64,000 nucleotides of DNA, from NCBI RefSeq assembly GCF_008831285.2, contig NC_045138.2, positions 14,334,571 through 14,398,570 on the forward strand, written 5' to 3'. Shown piece after piece: positions 23,129 to 35,549 of this stretch. Source of the DNA: Nymphaea colorata (lineage: Eukaryota; Streptophyta; Magnoliopsida; Nymphaeales; Nymphaeaceae). Each line of letters starts with the position of its first letter. The stretch's first letter is position 1. The translations under genes were made by a program, and so were the position numbers. The notes under the pieces are model-generated. The model was not told where the DNA came from. It searched no databases and saw nothing but the letters and a program-made list of their open reading frames with translations.

Positions 23129-23984
23129 GGGTCGTCTTCTTATTCTTGAAAGCCAAAGCAAGATGTACTGCTTAAAAGCGAAAAGCAAAGTGTATTGCTT
23201 AAAAGCGAGAAGATTTTTAAACGATTTTACCATTGTTTTCAAAGATTGAATCCTCGAACTTCCTCGAGAAAAGGACTTGGAATATAGGAGTTGGGAATTC
23301 TATTACCTGGGATTCACATCCCTTGTTGTAAGGACGAAGCAATGATGGGAACTTTTTCATGTGAAAGAGAGATCACCTGCCATTTGTTGTTAATCGAACT
23401 CACTGCTTATTTGTTATTAAATGGTACATCTTGGAGGTGCAATAATCAATTCAAGTTCAATTCAAGGGTGTAAGGAAGAGGATTTTGAGATGAAGTGGGA
23501 TGCGAACCAATGCTTACTTAAAAGTTTAGATCACGAGATGCCCTGCAAAACAGACCACTTAGTAGACATATGTACTTCTTGAAAGGAAAATCCCTAGGCA
23601 TCGAATTACGAGCGACTTTGAATGCCTAAAATAGTGGATTCAGGGTGCTTTTATCTTGGATAACTTCTTTTAAGGGGGTATGCTTGACTAAGGGGCTGAA
23701 ATTGAGTGGTCAATGGTGCCCCCCCTACAAATCTGACATTTTTTACTTCATTAATGGAGTCCTGTAATAGCAATTTTAATATGAAACCAGATCCAATTCT
23801 AGATCTAATTAGAATGGGATGTGGCGAAGGTAGTATCTGGACCAAATCCAATTGGTTCACGGCTCCCACCAAAGATTGCATTTCCATTTGACTCTTCCAG
23901 AGTGCCGATGGCCAAAGCCACTGTTGAAATTTTCAAATAATTAAAAAGTTTCATATGTGTTATTAGGGATAGAACTAGGAAGTT

Positions 23985-24128
23985 TTTTTGATGCAAGGAT
24001 CAAACTATAGTTTCAAAATTTTAATAAGAATTAAAATATATTTTTTTTCAAATTTTTATATAGGTTAAACAATTTTTTTTTAAATTTACTTTCTTATTTA
24101 TTTTAATATAAATTATAGTTTTTTTTTT
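23985..24128 (-). repeat. AT-rich dispersed element
   Basis: On the minus strand it contains AAAATTTTGAAACTATAGTTT, matching the core block shared with the copies at 27.1, 30.3 and 30.5 kb. The ends are not clear. Confidence 0.45.
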
Positions 24129-25181
24129 TTTGTCAATGACGACACTGCTGACAATTACACAAGAGAGGACCTATCTCTACCATCCAACGTGGGATGTTTT
24201 CCTGGCTTGTCACTAGAAGAAATTGAACCAGACTTTGTCGCTTGCTTGGTAGTGTAAAACTCTGTGTCTGCTTTGGCTTATGCAGAACGTTGACACGTAC
24301 AAAAATTGAACTTGCAATTGGCCTTTTAGCAGCCACTTTGCCTAATTAAACTGAATGACCGTGTTTCTTCTTCATTGGGTTAAATTAAGGGAGCAAACAG
24401 ATCTATCGGCCATGTTTTTGGAGGATTTTCTGTTCTTAGTGATTTCCTACATATTAATGAGCTGAGCTAAGCCCTATCCTTTTGATTGCTCGAGTAATTA
24501 TTCAAATTGTTTGGAAATATGAAGGCAATATTGTTGAAAGCTTTGAATGATTATAAAAGCCAAGAGAGCCAGGGCGTTCGATAAGAAATATTCACACTTT
24601 TGAATAAATTGAGACCAAATGGTATCCTTTTAGGTGAGTAAGATGAACACTTCATCCTACTGCCCAAGAAAAGAGCAAATATCAACCACCATTTTCCTTA
24701 TTCTTCAAGAGCACCAAGCTTGTTGTCGATGTATCAGGGTGGCACTTTCATTATGCTTCAACTTACATATCGAACACTCCTTTGATTAAAGGAGGTTTTA
24801 TACTTAAAATGATTTGCTTAGCAGTTTCTATCTTGAGAATTCGTTAACTGGTTTGATTTCCTTTTATTTTTAAAAGGACCCACATGATTGGCTCAGTAGT
24901 TTCTTTCTTGTACTTCTTACTGCTTTGATTTCTGTTATTTCTTAAAAGAACCATGAGATATATGAAGCAACTCGTACAGTGTATTAGAGTGTAGCGGATT
25001 AAACCACCAGGGCAAGTCCCTGGACATAAAATGGTAGAAGAAAACCTAATAATGTATAGCGAGAAAATGCAGCACACTTTTGTGGTCTTGTGCTCATGAT
25101 GCCCTATCGACTTAGTCATATCGATAAACAACCCCTACTACTAGTTCATCAGGAATAGGACTCATCAATCCAACTCAGGCA

Positions 25182-25370
25182 CAGAGACAGAGAGAGAGAG
25201 AGAGAACAGAATGGAAAGTAAAACTGAGAGAAAAGATGTCAGTCAAGAGAAGGGAGATACGAAATTACATTAGAGAGAGAGAGAGAGAGAGAGAGCAGAA
25301 TGAAAATGTATGAAGCAAAACTGGAAGAAGACAAGGTGTCAGGCCTGCAGAGAGAGATACAGAGAGAGGG
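25182..25370. repeat. GA-anchored duplication
   Basis: Two modules each begin with a (GA)n tract (25190-25204 and 25272-25295) followed by (A)CAGAATG, AAAAC-GA, GTGTCAG/ATGTCAG and GAGATAC. They look like diverged copies about 90 bp apart. Confidence 0.6.
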
Positions 25371-25785
25371 AGAGAGAGTTCCAAGATGGATGGCATGATA
25401 AAAAAGGACTGGTCAGGAAGCTGGAAGAGTGCTGTGTCTTTGGGACAAAACCCGGTAGCAATGGATGAGTGGATGAAATTGAGAGGCATTTCTCGGGAGC
25501 TGTCAAGAACAAGAGGTTGTTTTCAAGACGTTGTACCTTGCAATTCCCCTCCCGAAACAGTCACCCAGTTGCCCTTTCCCTACCGTTCAATGGGGAGACA
25601 GAGCAATCCCTTCAAGATTTTTTTCCATAAATGTCATTTTCAACTCATTCAGTACAGCAACCCATTATTTTTCATCGTCCACATCATACATCCATTCTTC
25701 CTTCTTCGTCTTTACTCATTGTGTTCCTTTTTTTCCTTTATCCTTCCCAACTTGGCGACCTCAGCTGCCCATTAATCCACTTGTC

Positions 25786-25804
25786 TATATATATATATAT
25801 ATAT
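25786..25804. repeat. (TA)n microsatellite
   Basis: Short TA tract of about 19 bp. Confidence 0.9.
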
Positions 25805-27128
25805 GAGAATCTCATTTCCACCTTCCGATGCCAAACAAAATTTTACATCATTTGATGCACTAAACTATCTTGGACTATGATTTTGATTCTTGTGTGTGCT
25901 ACTTCATTCACTCACATCTAAATAATGGCAAGTATGACACTTCAATTTGACCAATGAACATTCTCAGGTTTCGATGCAGTTTTGTACCTTAAGAACAAGA
26001 GAATGGAAAGCTTTAGCCTCTCATCTGAAGTGACAGTGGCTCAAGGTCCGACCACAAATAATGAGAATCCTATTCCCACTTAAAGAGGTCAAACAGACGA
26101 TATGAATTCGTTTCACACGAAAATTCAGCTTCCGGACTAAATTCCTTTGTACGAATGCATTTAGTATTTGGTGCACCACATGAGCGGCAATATCGATGTA
26201 TCTTGTTTGAGCTATGTCAACGTCAGTATTGATTGCCTCATCTTGACTGCCGCTGTGCCTCAGTGGCACAGTCCACCCCTTGTTTTGACTGCACTCGACT
26301 TAACCAAACAATTCTTGTCAGTGTTTTAACGTTGAGAGTTGGGCTTCTTAGCGGATTTAAGTCTCTTTCTCTCATCTCTGATTTATTCTGCTCCTCGTCC
26401 TGTAATGTTTGTTTGCTGCACATTTGTTTTAATGCTATCCAATGTCCGGAAGTTGCTGGATGGCTAAAATTTAAGAAGTCGACACGAAACACCATAAAAT
26501 GTTGTTAAGGTCACCATAAACCATCGTCACACTATAAACCTGATTGGTTTTAGTAACAAATTTTAAAATTTTAGTCAGTTCGGCAACAGTATTGAATTGA
26601 ATTGACCTATATCAACCAAAACTACTGTCAACTTAGTTAACTTGGGTTCTCTGTGGGTTAAACCCACATTAGCTTGTTAGGCTTGGTGGACACCAGTCTA
26701 AGCAGCCATTGGCAAGGCCCAGATTGAGTTGTGTGTGCTGTTATGGCCATACAACATACATGCACAGCAAGAATAGAGGACATTTTAGTAGTTCTTTAGA
26801 AAGGTATTTATAGACTTTTTACTTTGTTCGATTTCGTGAACGAGGGGTATTTTCATTATAACAATTTTCATGCACTAGTATGGCGCATATAACCAGGTTT
26901 TGCCAAGGCCTATCAAAGCTTCATAAAAAAACACAATGTAAAAAATAAGTAAAATAAATTTCTTGCAACACATTTTGGGAGAAATTTTTTTTGAAGAAAA
27001 ATATGTGGCTCTCCTTGTACCCCTACTGAAGCAAAATTTATGCTTTTTTTTTTTTTTTTATAGATACAAAGTGAACGTTTGTCCTAGAAAGCATTTACCT
27101 TGTTTGATTAATTTCATTTCAAAACTTT

Positions 27129-27250
27129 TCGGGGATCTTGGCCCCCCTAAAAAAGATTACATATAAATTTTAAAAATTTTCATTTCTTCTATCAAAATTT
27201 TGAAACTAGAATTCAGCCCTCTTTATGAAAATTCCTAACTCTCTGCCCCT
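27129..27250 (+). repeat. AT-rich dispersed element
   Basis: It contains GGCCCCCCTAAAAA, an ACATATAAATTTTAAAAATTT block, ATCAAAATTTTGAAACTAGA and an end reading CTCTGCCCCT. The same order of blocks occurs at 30.2 and 30.5 kb. Confidence 0.6.
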
Positions 27251-27569
27251 AAAAACTTTCCCTTGAAAGCATGAAGAAGTGCACCTTGGGCAAGTGCAAT
27301 CAAACATTACCTAGTGATCTTCAAACCAAATTCAATCCAACTCCCAAAAAGCACAGATTTTCAACAATCTACCACCAAAGTTCACGTTTCTTCGTTAGGG
27401 TTCTAGTGATCAGCATCACATAAATTCTCTCGATTTTCTTAATCTAAGAATATCATTGGGAAAATGTTGTCGGACTCCCAATACATTGATTTTGCACGAT
27501 CAAATCGAACCAAGTTGACTAGAAAACTAGATCCCCATACATGGAAATTAACCAATCAAGATGAGGTCT

Positions 27570-27745
27570 AGGGATGGAGCCAAGTGGCCGGCGGCACCCT
27601 GGGTTTTGAGAAACAACATTCTACATACAAAAATTTTTAAAAATTTCAATTTGGCCAATATAAAAACTTTTGAAAAAGTTTAAAAGAATTTCCGAAACGT
27701 TGTTAAGCATCTCATTGAGTTTCAAAATCCTGGTTCCGCCCCTGA
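27570..27745 (+). repeat. Short element with imperfect inverted ends
   Basis: The left end AGGGATGGAGCCA and right end TGGTTCCGCCCCT are imperfect inverted repeats (10 of 13 positions). Inside are GGCCGGCGGCACCC and AT-rich sequence. The ends resemble CAGGGGCAGAGTCA at 30222, pointing to a shared family. Confidence 0.55.
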
Positions 27746-29299
27746 TGTCGTGCCTTCTTGGCAAAGTAACACAACAGTGGAAGGGGAAGAAAAGAAAACT
27801 CTGGCTCTTATTCTCACTTCCTCACATCACTAGATTAATAGAGTAGGGAAACTGTAGAGATTGTTTTGTTGGTTTGTTTTTGGTCTTAGATGTGATAAAA
27901 AAGAAAGGAGGCGCGCTTTCTTGACAAAGGAACAAAGGGAAAAAGGGAAAGGGGGGAAAAGTATAGCTCCCCAATATCCTTCCTAGATCCGTTGTCGGTG
28001 CAACGGCCAAAAGCTTTGGAATATAAATTTTATCTTTTCTTATTCTTTTATGTTTACTATTTCATTAAGCGCATAAGAAAAGGACGCTCAGCCACATTTA
28101 GTAATTTCTTGTCCAGGTAAAAGCCTATGAGGGTTTTGGAAAAAGAAAAAAATTCAAACAGGGAATGAAGGTTTAGTTGTAATTACCAAATTTAGCTGAA
28201 GTAGGAGATACACAGTAGTTTTCAGATAATCCTGCATGTTCTATGTCTATTACTTGTTCTCGTTAGTTGATAATATAGTATTCTTTTTCTTTTTTCTTAA
28301 GCATTGTTTTTATTATTGGTATTTTTCTTATTAACGGAAAGTCAAATATTTTTTTCTGTACTAATGTCCAATTCTTGGTTCTCTATTTGCTTGAATAATT
28401 TTTCATCATTTTGAATCATTAGAACATCAACTGAAGCTGCTAACGTGCAAGTTGAAGTACAGTGGAAACAATTTTTAGAGACATCAAAAGTAGGTTTTAT
28501 ATCTTAAAAATATGAAAAGTTGGTAGAAGCGTTTGGTTTTTTCTAGATGGTAGGATGAAATATTTTTGCTCACTACAAATTATTTAATGAGCTATCAATA
28601 ATTATCTTTCTCTTCTCTTGTATGAGTAAATAATTATTATTTGAATGATCTACATGGTGAATGCTATGTAAACATGTAGAAATTTTGGGACTTTTCTCTA
28701 GTTGGGTTGTTCTCTACTTCTACTGCCAGAAAATAAGACCCGTTTTAGAATTACTGGAAATGTTCTAAGACCCATTTTAGGTTTATAGGAAAAGGGAAGC
28801 TTTAACAAAATTAGGGTCTACTTCCTTTTCCTTTGCTGCAAAACTTGTACATAGCACATCAGAGGTCACTTGACACGAAAATTTACATCTCTGTCTTTGG
28901 CTTTTTCAACCATATAATAAATTAAATCAAATCGTATTCTAGAGAGAGAGAGGTAGAGAGAGAAAGGTTGAAGAAAGTTAGGAAGGGATTCGAACCCACA
29001 ATCAGTGGTAGACAGAGGAGGACGAGATCGGTGGTTAGCTTGGAAAAGGGCAAGTGCGAATTGCCAACACATTGTGCTTGTTATAGACATGTAATAAATG
29101 GGTCACTTGCGTCACACCCACGACAAGATGACCACTAAATGACTTTCTTTCCCACGGCTGCGTTTGCTTAGTCCGACTTTGCCAAGAAAATCTAAAAACC
29201 AATAGCTGGGAAAGCGTGTCTTCCTGTTCTTCAATAGGGCTGGCATAACGGTAGGATCGCAGCGATTTGTTTAAGCTTTAAATTCTAGAAATATCAACC

Positions 29300-29322
29300 T
29301 TTTGTGTTGCCGCAACACAAAA
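29300..29322. repeat. Near-perfect 23-bp palindrome
   Basis: TTTTGTGTTGC and GCAACACAAAA are perfect 11-bp inverted arms around one C. Confidence 0.9.
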
Positions 29323-30221
29323 AGCCTAATGTGCAAGATAAAGTATGATAGAGAGACAACACTCTAAGACACCGAAAGCAGGTCATGTATTTTATAGAGA
29401 TAAAAGTTTGAATAAGGACTTCGACTTTCTTCTAGGCGGTGGAAAACCCCAGTCACCGAAAGAAGAACTTTCTCATGGTTTTGTTTGCTTAAGAAGATTT
29501 TTCGAAAGGAACAAAGTTAACGAGACAATTGATTTCCCTCACTGATTGGAAAAGAAGACAAAAACTCTATGCGACAAAATGGACCGCATACATTCTAGTT
29601 TTTTTGGCTCTGAATCGTGCCATCGATTTAATTTCTAAACATTTTTGTCCCATGCATTGCGAAAATAAGTAATTTCCGGCATGAATTGAATGGCAGTTGC
29701 CTGGTTATAATTAGACAACTTAAATACATATATCAGCAATTGGAACAGTCAAATTCGACAAAGTGAAAATTGAAAATAATCTCAAAATCATATGCATGCA
29801 TCCTAACACTATTTAGGTCTTTTCCGTTAAGGGTTTTGGATTATGCTTGATCAAGACAAGCTATGACGGGCCAACGTTCGTGAAGTGGTCAAGTTATCTT
29901 GGCCCCATGCCAATTTCAGTCTGAATCGGTCGAGTCTAATCGAATTAATGACAAACTGATACGATTCGATGAATAAATAGGGAGTGCATGTTTTTATATA
30001 TTTTCATCGTAATGGAAATAACCTTAAGCAAAACAAAATCTTAAACTCAGGCCTAGTGTCGGCGACATATTGGTCTTTGTTTTGAAAAAATTTTTTTTTT
30101 TTAATTAATTGTTTATTGAGGAAAAAACTTTCAAATTCTTACTCTTATGTTTCCAAGGTTTTGACTTGTTTTGGACCATCAATGAATCTATGATATAAGT
30201 AATACACTGGAGCATGATATG

Positions 30222-30408
30222 CAGGGGCAGAGTCAAGGGGGCGGCCAACAAAGGGCCTCCGCTAAACCCCTTCAAATTTGTTTTTTTTTAATTTACATAT
30301 AAATTTTGTAAAAAATTGTACGTATAATTTTGAAAAACGAAATTTCAGCTATTGTCAAAATTTTGAAATTATAATCTGTACCCCTCATGAAAAATTTCTG
30401 ACTGGCTA
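30222..30408 (+). repeat. AT-rich dispersed element
   Basis: It starts CAGGGGCAGAGTCAAGGGGG and contains GGCCAACAAAGGGCC, AATTTACATATAAATTTTG, GTCAAAATTTTGAAATTATA and CCCCTCATGAAAAATTTCTG. It ends near TGGCT. Confidence 0.6.
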
Positions 30409-30448
30409 TAGAGACTACGAGATTTAAAATTCTAACCACTTGAGTGCA

Positions 30449-30622
30449 GAGGCCAAGCCAGAGAGAGCCTTGACCCTCAATCAATTTTTTGAAAAAATTT
30501 ACATGTAAGTTAGAATATATATATTTATTCTATATAAAAGTTTTAAAAAATTATATTTTGACCCTTACCTAAATTTTGAAACTATAATTCAGTTCCCCTC
30601 ATAAACAATTCCTAACTCTCCC
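30449..30622 (+). repeat. AT-rich dispersed element
   Basis: It contains GAGGCCAAGCCAGAG, AAATTTACATGTAAGTTAG, AAATTTTGAAACTATAATTC and CCCCTCATAAACAATTCCTA, and directly follows a related copy. Confidence 0.6.
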
Positions 30623-31368
30623 CTTGCTTTCTCCTTGCCACCCAATTACACTATAACACGCGAGACAAAAGAAATTACATTGCTAATGAAACTTTGGCTG
30701 CACTAATCAATGCTGCCTCCATGATATAGATTGTGATCAGGTGAACGTCCCTTACCTGGTGCGTCTCATGTTCGAGTTCTTCTGGGTCCCATTCGGGCTC
30801 GACTTTCAAAGGAAGAAAGCTTTGTAGGGCAGCCATGTTCGTGTTCTTTGTCCTCGCCTACATTGGAATGTTAGGCAAATAACCCCATTTGCATGCATGA
30901 ACCAATCAGAAGCGTCCCCCCACATAATATGATCCCTTGTGTCCTCTGTTATGGCAACAGTTTTCTTTCTTCAATATGTTTCTTGTTGTTTAATATGTTA
31001 ACTTTTTTTTCAAGTGTCTTGTTTTTATCCTTTTGGAAAACCAAGATAAAGATCGGCTCCCAATTGAGAAGATATTCAATGTCAATTAATTAATACCCTT
31101 GACATTGTCAAGAGTAACGATCCAGCTATTAGATCACATCTAAAGGGAAGAACTTATAAGTGGAATGTACTGGCTAAAGACATTTAATAAATCTTATGTT
31201 ATGCTATTAATCAGTATTATGTTAAATTATCTGACATGCTCAACTGCGACGATGGCAGCATGTGTCTAGATCTTGTACTATCTTGTGTCCGGGTTCATAG
31301 TTCTTCCGGATGCAGATTAAAGCAAATCATAAAGCAGGTTCTGATCTGCCAAACCAGTTTCAGAGCTC

Positions 31369-31387
31369 ATATATATATATATATATA
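31369..31387. repeat. (AT)n microsatellite
   Basis: AT tract of about 19 bp. Confidence 0.9.
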
Positions 31388-34300
31388 GAACCTGATCCCC
31401 CCAAGAAGCCATGAACTCTGTCGCCCTCCATCGGTCCCCTGTCAATATAATGAAGAAGACGCAGCACTGACAGTCTGCTTTTGCTTTTCCGAGCGGTACA
31501 TGACAAACCAAACCTGAAACTACAGAGAAGTTTTTGCTTCGGTACGTATAAGCCCGTTAGCTAGCATGTATTGCACCATTTTTAAGCTGCGGATTCTTCT
31601 TTCTTCTTTGGAGGAATGCGTGGTTGAAGTATTTGCTTGACAGAAGCTCAAGATGACTGAGACATTGTACTGCATGTACCGGAGGACTCCTACCAAGCAA
31701 TTACTAAAGTTGGTTCTGAACAGTCAGTTGGTGAACAAGAAATTAAATGCTGAGATCTCATTATATAGATGTCTGAGAATCGTTTTCCCACAGGGTTTCT
31801 AAGTAGGTCAGGCAAGACTTAAGAGAGTTGCTTAGAACATTAATGTGCAGCAGAACAAACAGATGACAGGTTCTGTACTCGAAGTTGGAGCAGCGGCGGG
31901 TCCCCCAATTACATCGGGCATTTCAAAAGAAAAAAAGTTTTTGGGTACTTGTGAATTTTTTGGTTTCTGTTTCCTGCACTGCAGTGGTGTCAATGTCACA
32001 GGCGTTGGTACGTAGTTCTTGCAGGGAAGCAAACGGAAGATTACCATCTGAAACAAAAGCTGAGCTTTAAGAAGATCTAACTTTATATAATTAAAACTTA
32101 TTCTTCAAAAATAAAGTTGTTATTTACTTTTTTTTTTTTTTTTTAGAAAAGTGATTTTGTATGTTAGACATTGGCATGGCCAGTTACTTTTCTTCTGTAA
32201 AAAGTCGCCTTTCTCATTGTTCTGTTCTTCCGATTAGATAATTAATTTAACGTGTGACTTGATTGAAGTAAACAAATTTAGAAGTTCCAGCCAAACAGAA
32301 GAAAGCAAATTCTATCCACTCAATTGTCATATCTTCAGCGTCCAATTCGATCCTGATAAACCATGCCTTAAGAGAATACAAACAAACCAACATCATTTAA
32401 ACACTTGCCCCCACATGCTTCCTTTCATTTGAGATCAGTATAGTAGAGCCTCCTTTGACTGACACTGGGCGAACCCACTGAATATATATATATATATACA
32501 CTATGTACATAAAACCGCGACTTTTGTTTGCCTTATAAGACCAGATTAGAGTAATGGGCATATACATAATCGAATTGAGGTATTGGAGCTCCGGTTTTGA
32601 TCTTCAGGCGATTGAGGGTCAGATAATTGTTGGATTACTGATTTAGTTCTTGCTTTTGAGCTGTGGGTGTCTGCAAAAGATGAAGAAGGCCGATTCTTTT
32701 TTGCTGATTGTTCGAAAAAAGTGCTGTTTCTGTATTTCATCTACTGTTCTGTCTCCGAGGTTGTACTCAAAAGGAGCAGTTAATTTACATCAGCTTTGCA
32801 AGGGCTGTACCTGCTAGGAGGAGCAAGTTTCAGATGTTCTAATGAGAATCTAGGTGTCTGTTTGCCATTTACTGGTGATTTTCCTATATGTCTGAATCCC
32901 AGTACTTCTAGTGAATTTTCTTCCTTTGACAGATTAAAAAAATGGGTATTTATCAGCCACTTTAATTTATATATTATTTATAATTTCAATAAAAATGAAG
33001 TAACAGTTTGATTCGTCTGCTGCAAACATGGTTTTAATGAGGAATAACAGCAGCAGCTATCACTGCCTGAGACAGCATCTAACATCTTACCACCTTTGTC
33101 CTCCTCCACTTGCGTAGGCTTCTAGAAAATGACATGAAGGGAAGACAATGTCAAGGTGAATGATTGCTTCTTTCTTACTGCACCATACTCCATGACCTCT
33201 GGCCATTGACGTTTTCCCACTCCCGCAGAAGCCATTCTGTTCTGATGAGAAAAGAATAGTATAATACCTGGAAGTCAGAATTCCATTGACCGACTCGTTG
33301 GATATGACGGGCAGATCGAATTCACAATACACCGGACCTCCGAAAGTCGGTAGACAATTTTGCAAAGACGATGATGGAGGATAGTTGTGCAAGTTGGTGA
33401 TCATGTCATCGGATAAGGTCAGTTATGGCTGATTTCAGTGGGAATCAGCCAATTCAGATAATGAAATCAGCTTGTTTCCAGTAGTTTTCATCATTAAAAT
33501 AATGGCAGCAGTCAAGGATGAGAAATTCTGCTGGTTAATAGTAATCTGATCACAGATGTCCTTTTTTTTTCCTTTTCCAACTTTCATGTTTTTTGTCGGT
33601 TTTTTGTTGAACCAGTTATATATTCGAAGAATCTGGATTCATTTTTATTTCCAAAATTATATTCTGAGAATGCCCATGACAGAATTTTACAAAATTTTGA
33701 TGTGTTTTTGCTTTTCGTTCTTTGGATCGCGAGTGTCAAGAATTTTACGGTTTGAGGCCTTTTGAAAAAGGTAGCAGCAGTGAAGGATGAGAATTCTCGA
33801 GAGTTCAAATTAGACGGGATTAGGTGGTGTTAAGATATATAGTCGCAAATGTCTTTTCTTTTTCAAATCTCAAGAACTTATCAGAATTTCTTTGACAGGC
33901 CACGAAATGCCAAGAAAATATGATAGTCTAAAGATTAATCTACCTTGAGAATTTTAGCCTATCTAGGAAAGTCTAATAGTCTCCGTTTTTCTTTTCCATG
34001 TTTGAATTGACAGCCTCATCTTTTGCGTTAAAATATTCTTCTACGATTTTCCGCGGTTGAAAGGAAAAGTTCTAAAATCTCTCAATCAATATTTAATATT
34101 GAGATATGGTTTACGAATGATAGACGACAATTAATCTCCTAGCCTAATTAAAAGAAAAAAAATTCAGAACTTCTCTAACAACTCTGGACCAACCCTTGGC
34201 TGAAAATTATTGACACTAAGCAAGTTCCTTAATTATTTAATATCCTGAGTTCCTTGACCACGGCAGGTGTGACCATATTAGAGATGCCAGGACTTCCACA

Positions 34301-35460
34301 GATATGCATCAATAATATAATTTCTCACCGTAAGTATTAAAAATATATGTATTAATCTTAAAGGTGTTTTCGAATATCATCAAAATTAGTTTAGTCTTGA
34401 TCTTGAGAATTAATTTTTCCTCCAAACGAATTAATTAATTTATCTGCATAGAAAAGCCTATAGCTAGTATATATATATATATATATGAAAGCGACTACCA
34501 TGGAAACCTAGTGCATTAAATTTTAGATCAATGGTGGATTCAGAGAGACACTTGCCCACATTGTTCTTTGTTGAGTCCATGGCTGCATCATTTAAATCGA
34601 TCGTGAGTCAATTATTACTATTTGGGAACGCAACCATTGTGTTAAAACTTATTGTCATGTCCATAAAAGGTGTATGCATCCCCATAAGTGGTGTTTCTAA
34701 AAAATGGTAAGAGGTGTTTATCTAGCATTTCCTATTTGATAATGTCATCTCATGATCATCAGGTTTTGATGAAACGTAATTTTTGGTGTTAACCTTTTGC
34801 TACATCAGTAAAGTCATGTCATATCATATCCATCGAATTAAAATCGCCCATTAACTTCGAATACACTTAATGACAGCCGTTGAAAGGTTCATACATTAAT
34901 TGAGGAGTGAGTAAGAACAAGAAGTTTCAAATCCCACCCTTCTTCTTATGCCCATAAGGTTTATGTCTGCTTTTAATGCATCGGGTAAGGCACCATCCCT
35001 ATGCATCCACTTACATATTGGTGCCCCACTTTTAAAATAGAAGACATTGGTATCTTGAAAATTAAAAACGAAAACTAGCCGCCTACCAGCTCTGGCTTTT
35101 GCCAGTTGCGTCAACCTTCTTGAGGATCAACTTATGAGTGATACCTACCAGGCTCTACATGCACTGCAACATATGTGGATCGGTGTCCCAGTCAATGTAA
35201 ATCGTATCGACTCGGTACCACATAGCCGTTATGTGAATAAAATAATACCAACAATCTAATTTTTCAGCATACAAATAAATATTTTCAAAGGCGCAGGTTA
35301 AAAAGAATCGGCAAACGAAACAGTTCCCATACGATATTTGTAACATGCAGTACCAATTACTCTTTCTTCCTCTGCACAATGTTTTCAAAATGGAGCAGTT
35401 TTCTAGATTGCTGATGTTCTTCATTTTCAAAGCACTTTTTTCACCGTAGAACTTGAGGGG

Positions 35461-35462
<2 letters not shown>

Positions 35463-35547
<85 letters not shown>
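35463..35547. repeat. Compound (CT)n(AT)n microsatellite, about 85 bp
   Basis: A (CT)n tract of 50 bp joins directly to an (AT)n tract of about 35 bp. Confidence 0.95.

Positions 35548-35549
<2 letters not shown>

Noticed and set aside
28985..28999. tRNA-like T-loop GGTTCGAATCCC on the minus strand (also 36027-36041)
   Set aside because: No matching A box, acceptor stem or anticodon arm can be folded around either site.
33087..33404. Frame containing a P-loop-like GSGKTS
   Set aside because: The rest of a nucleotide-binding domain is absent and composition is not convincing; a chance match.
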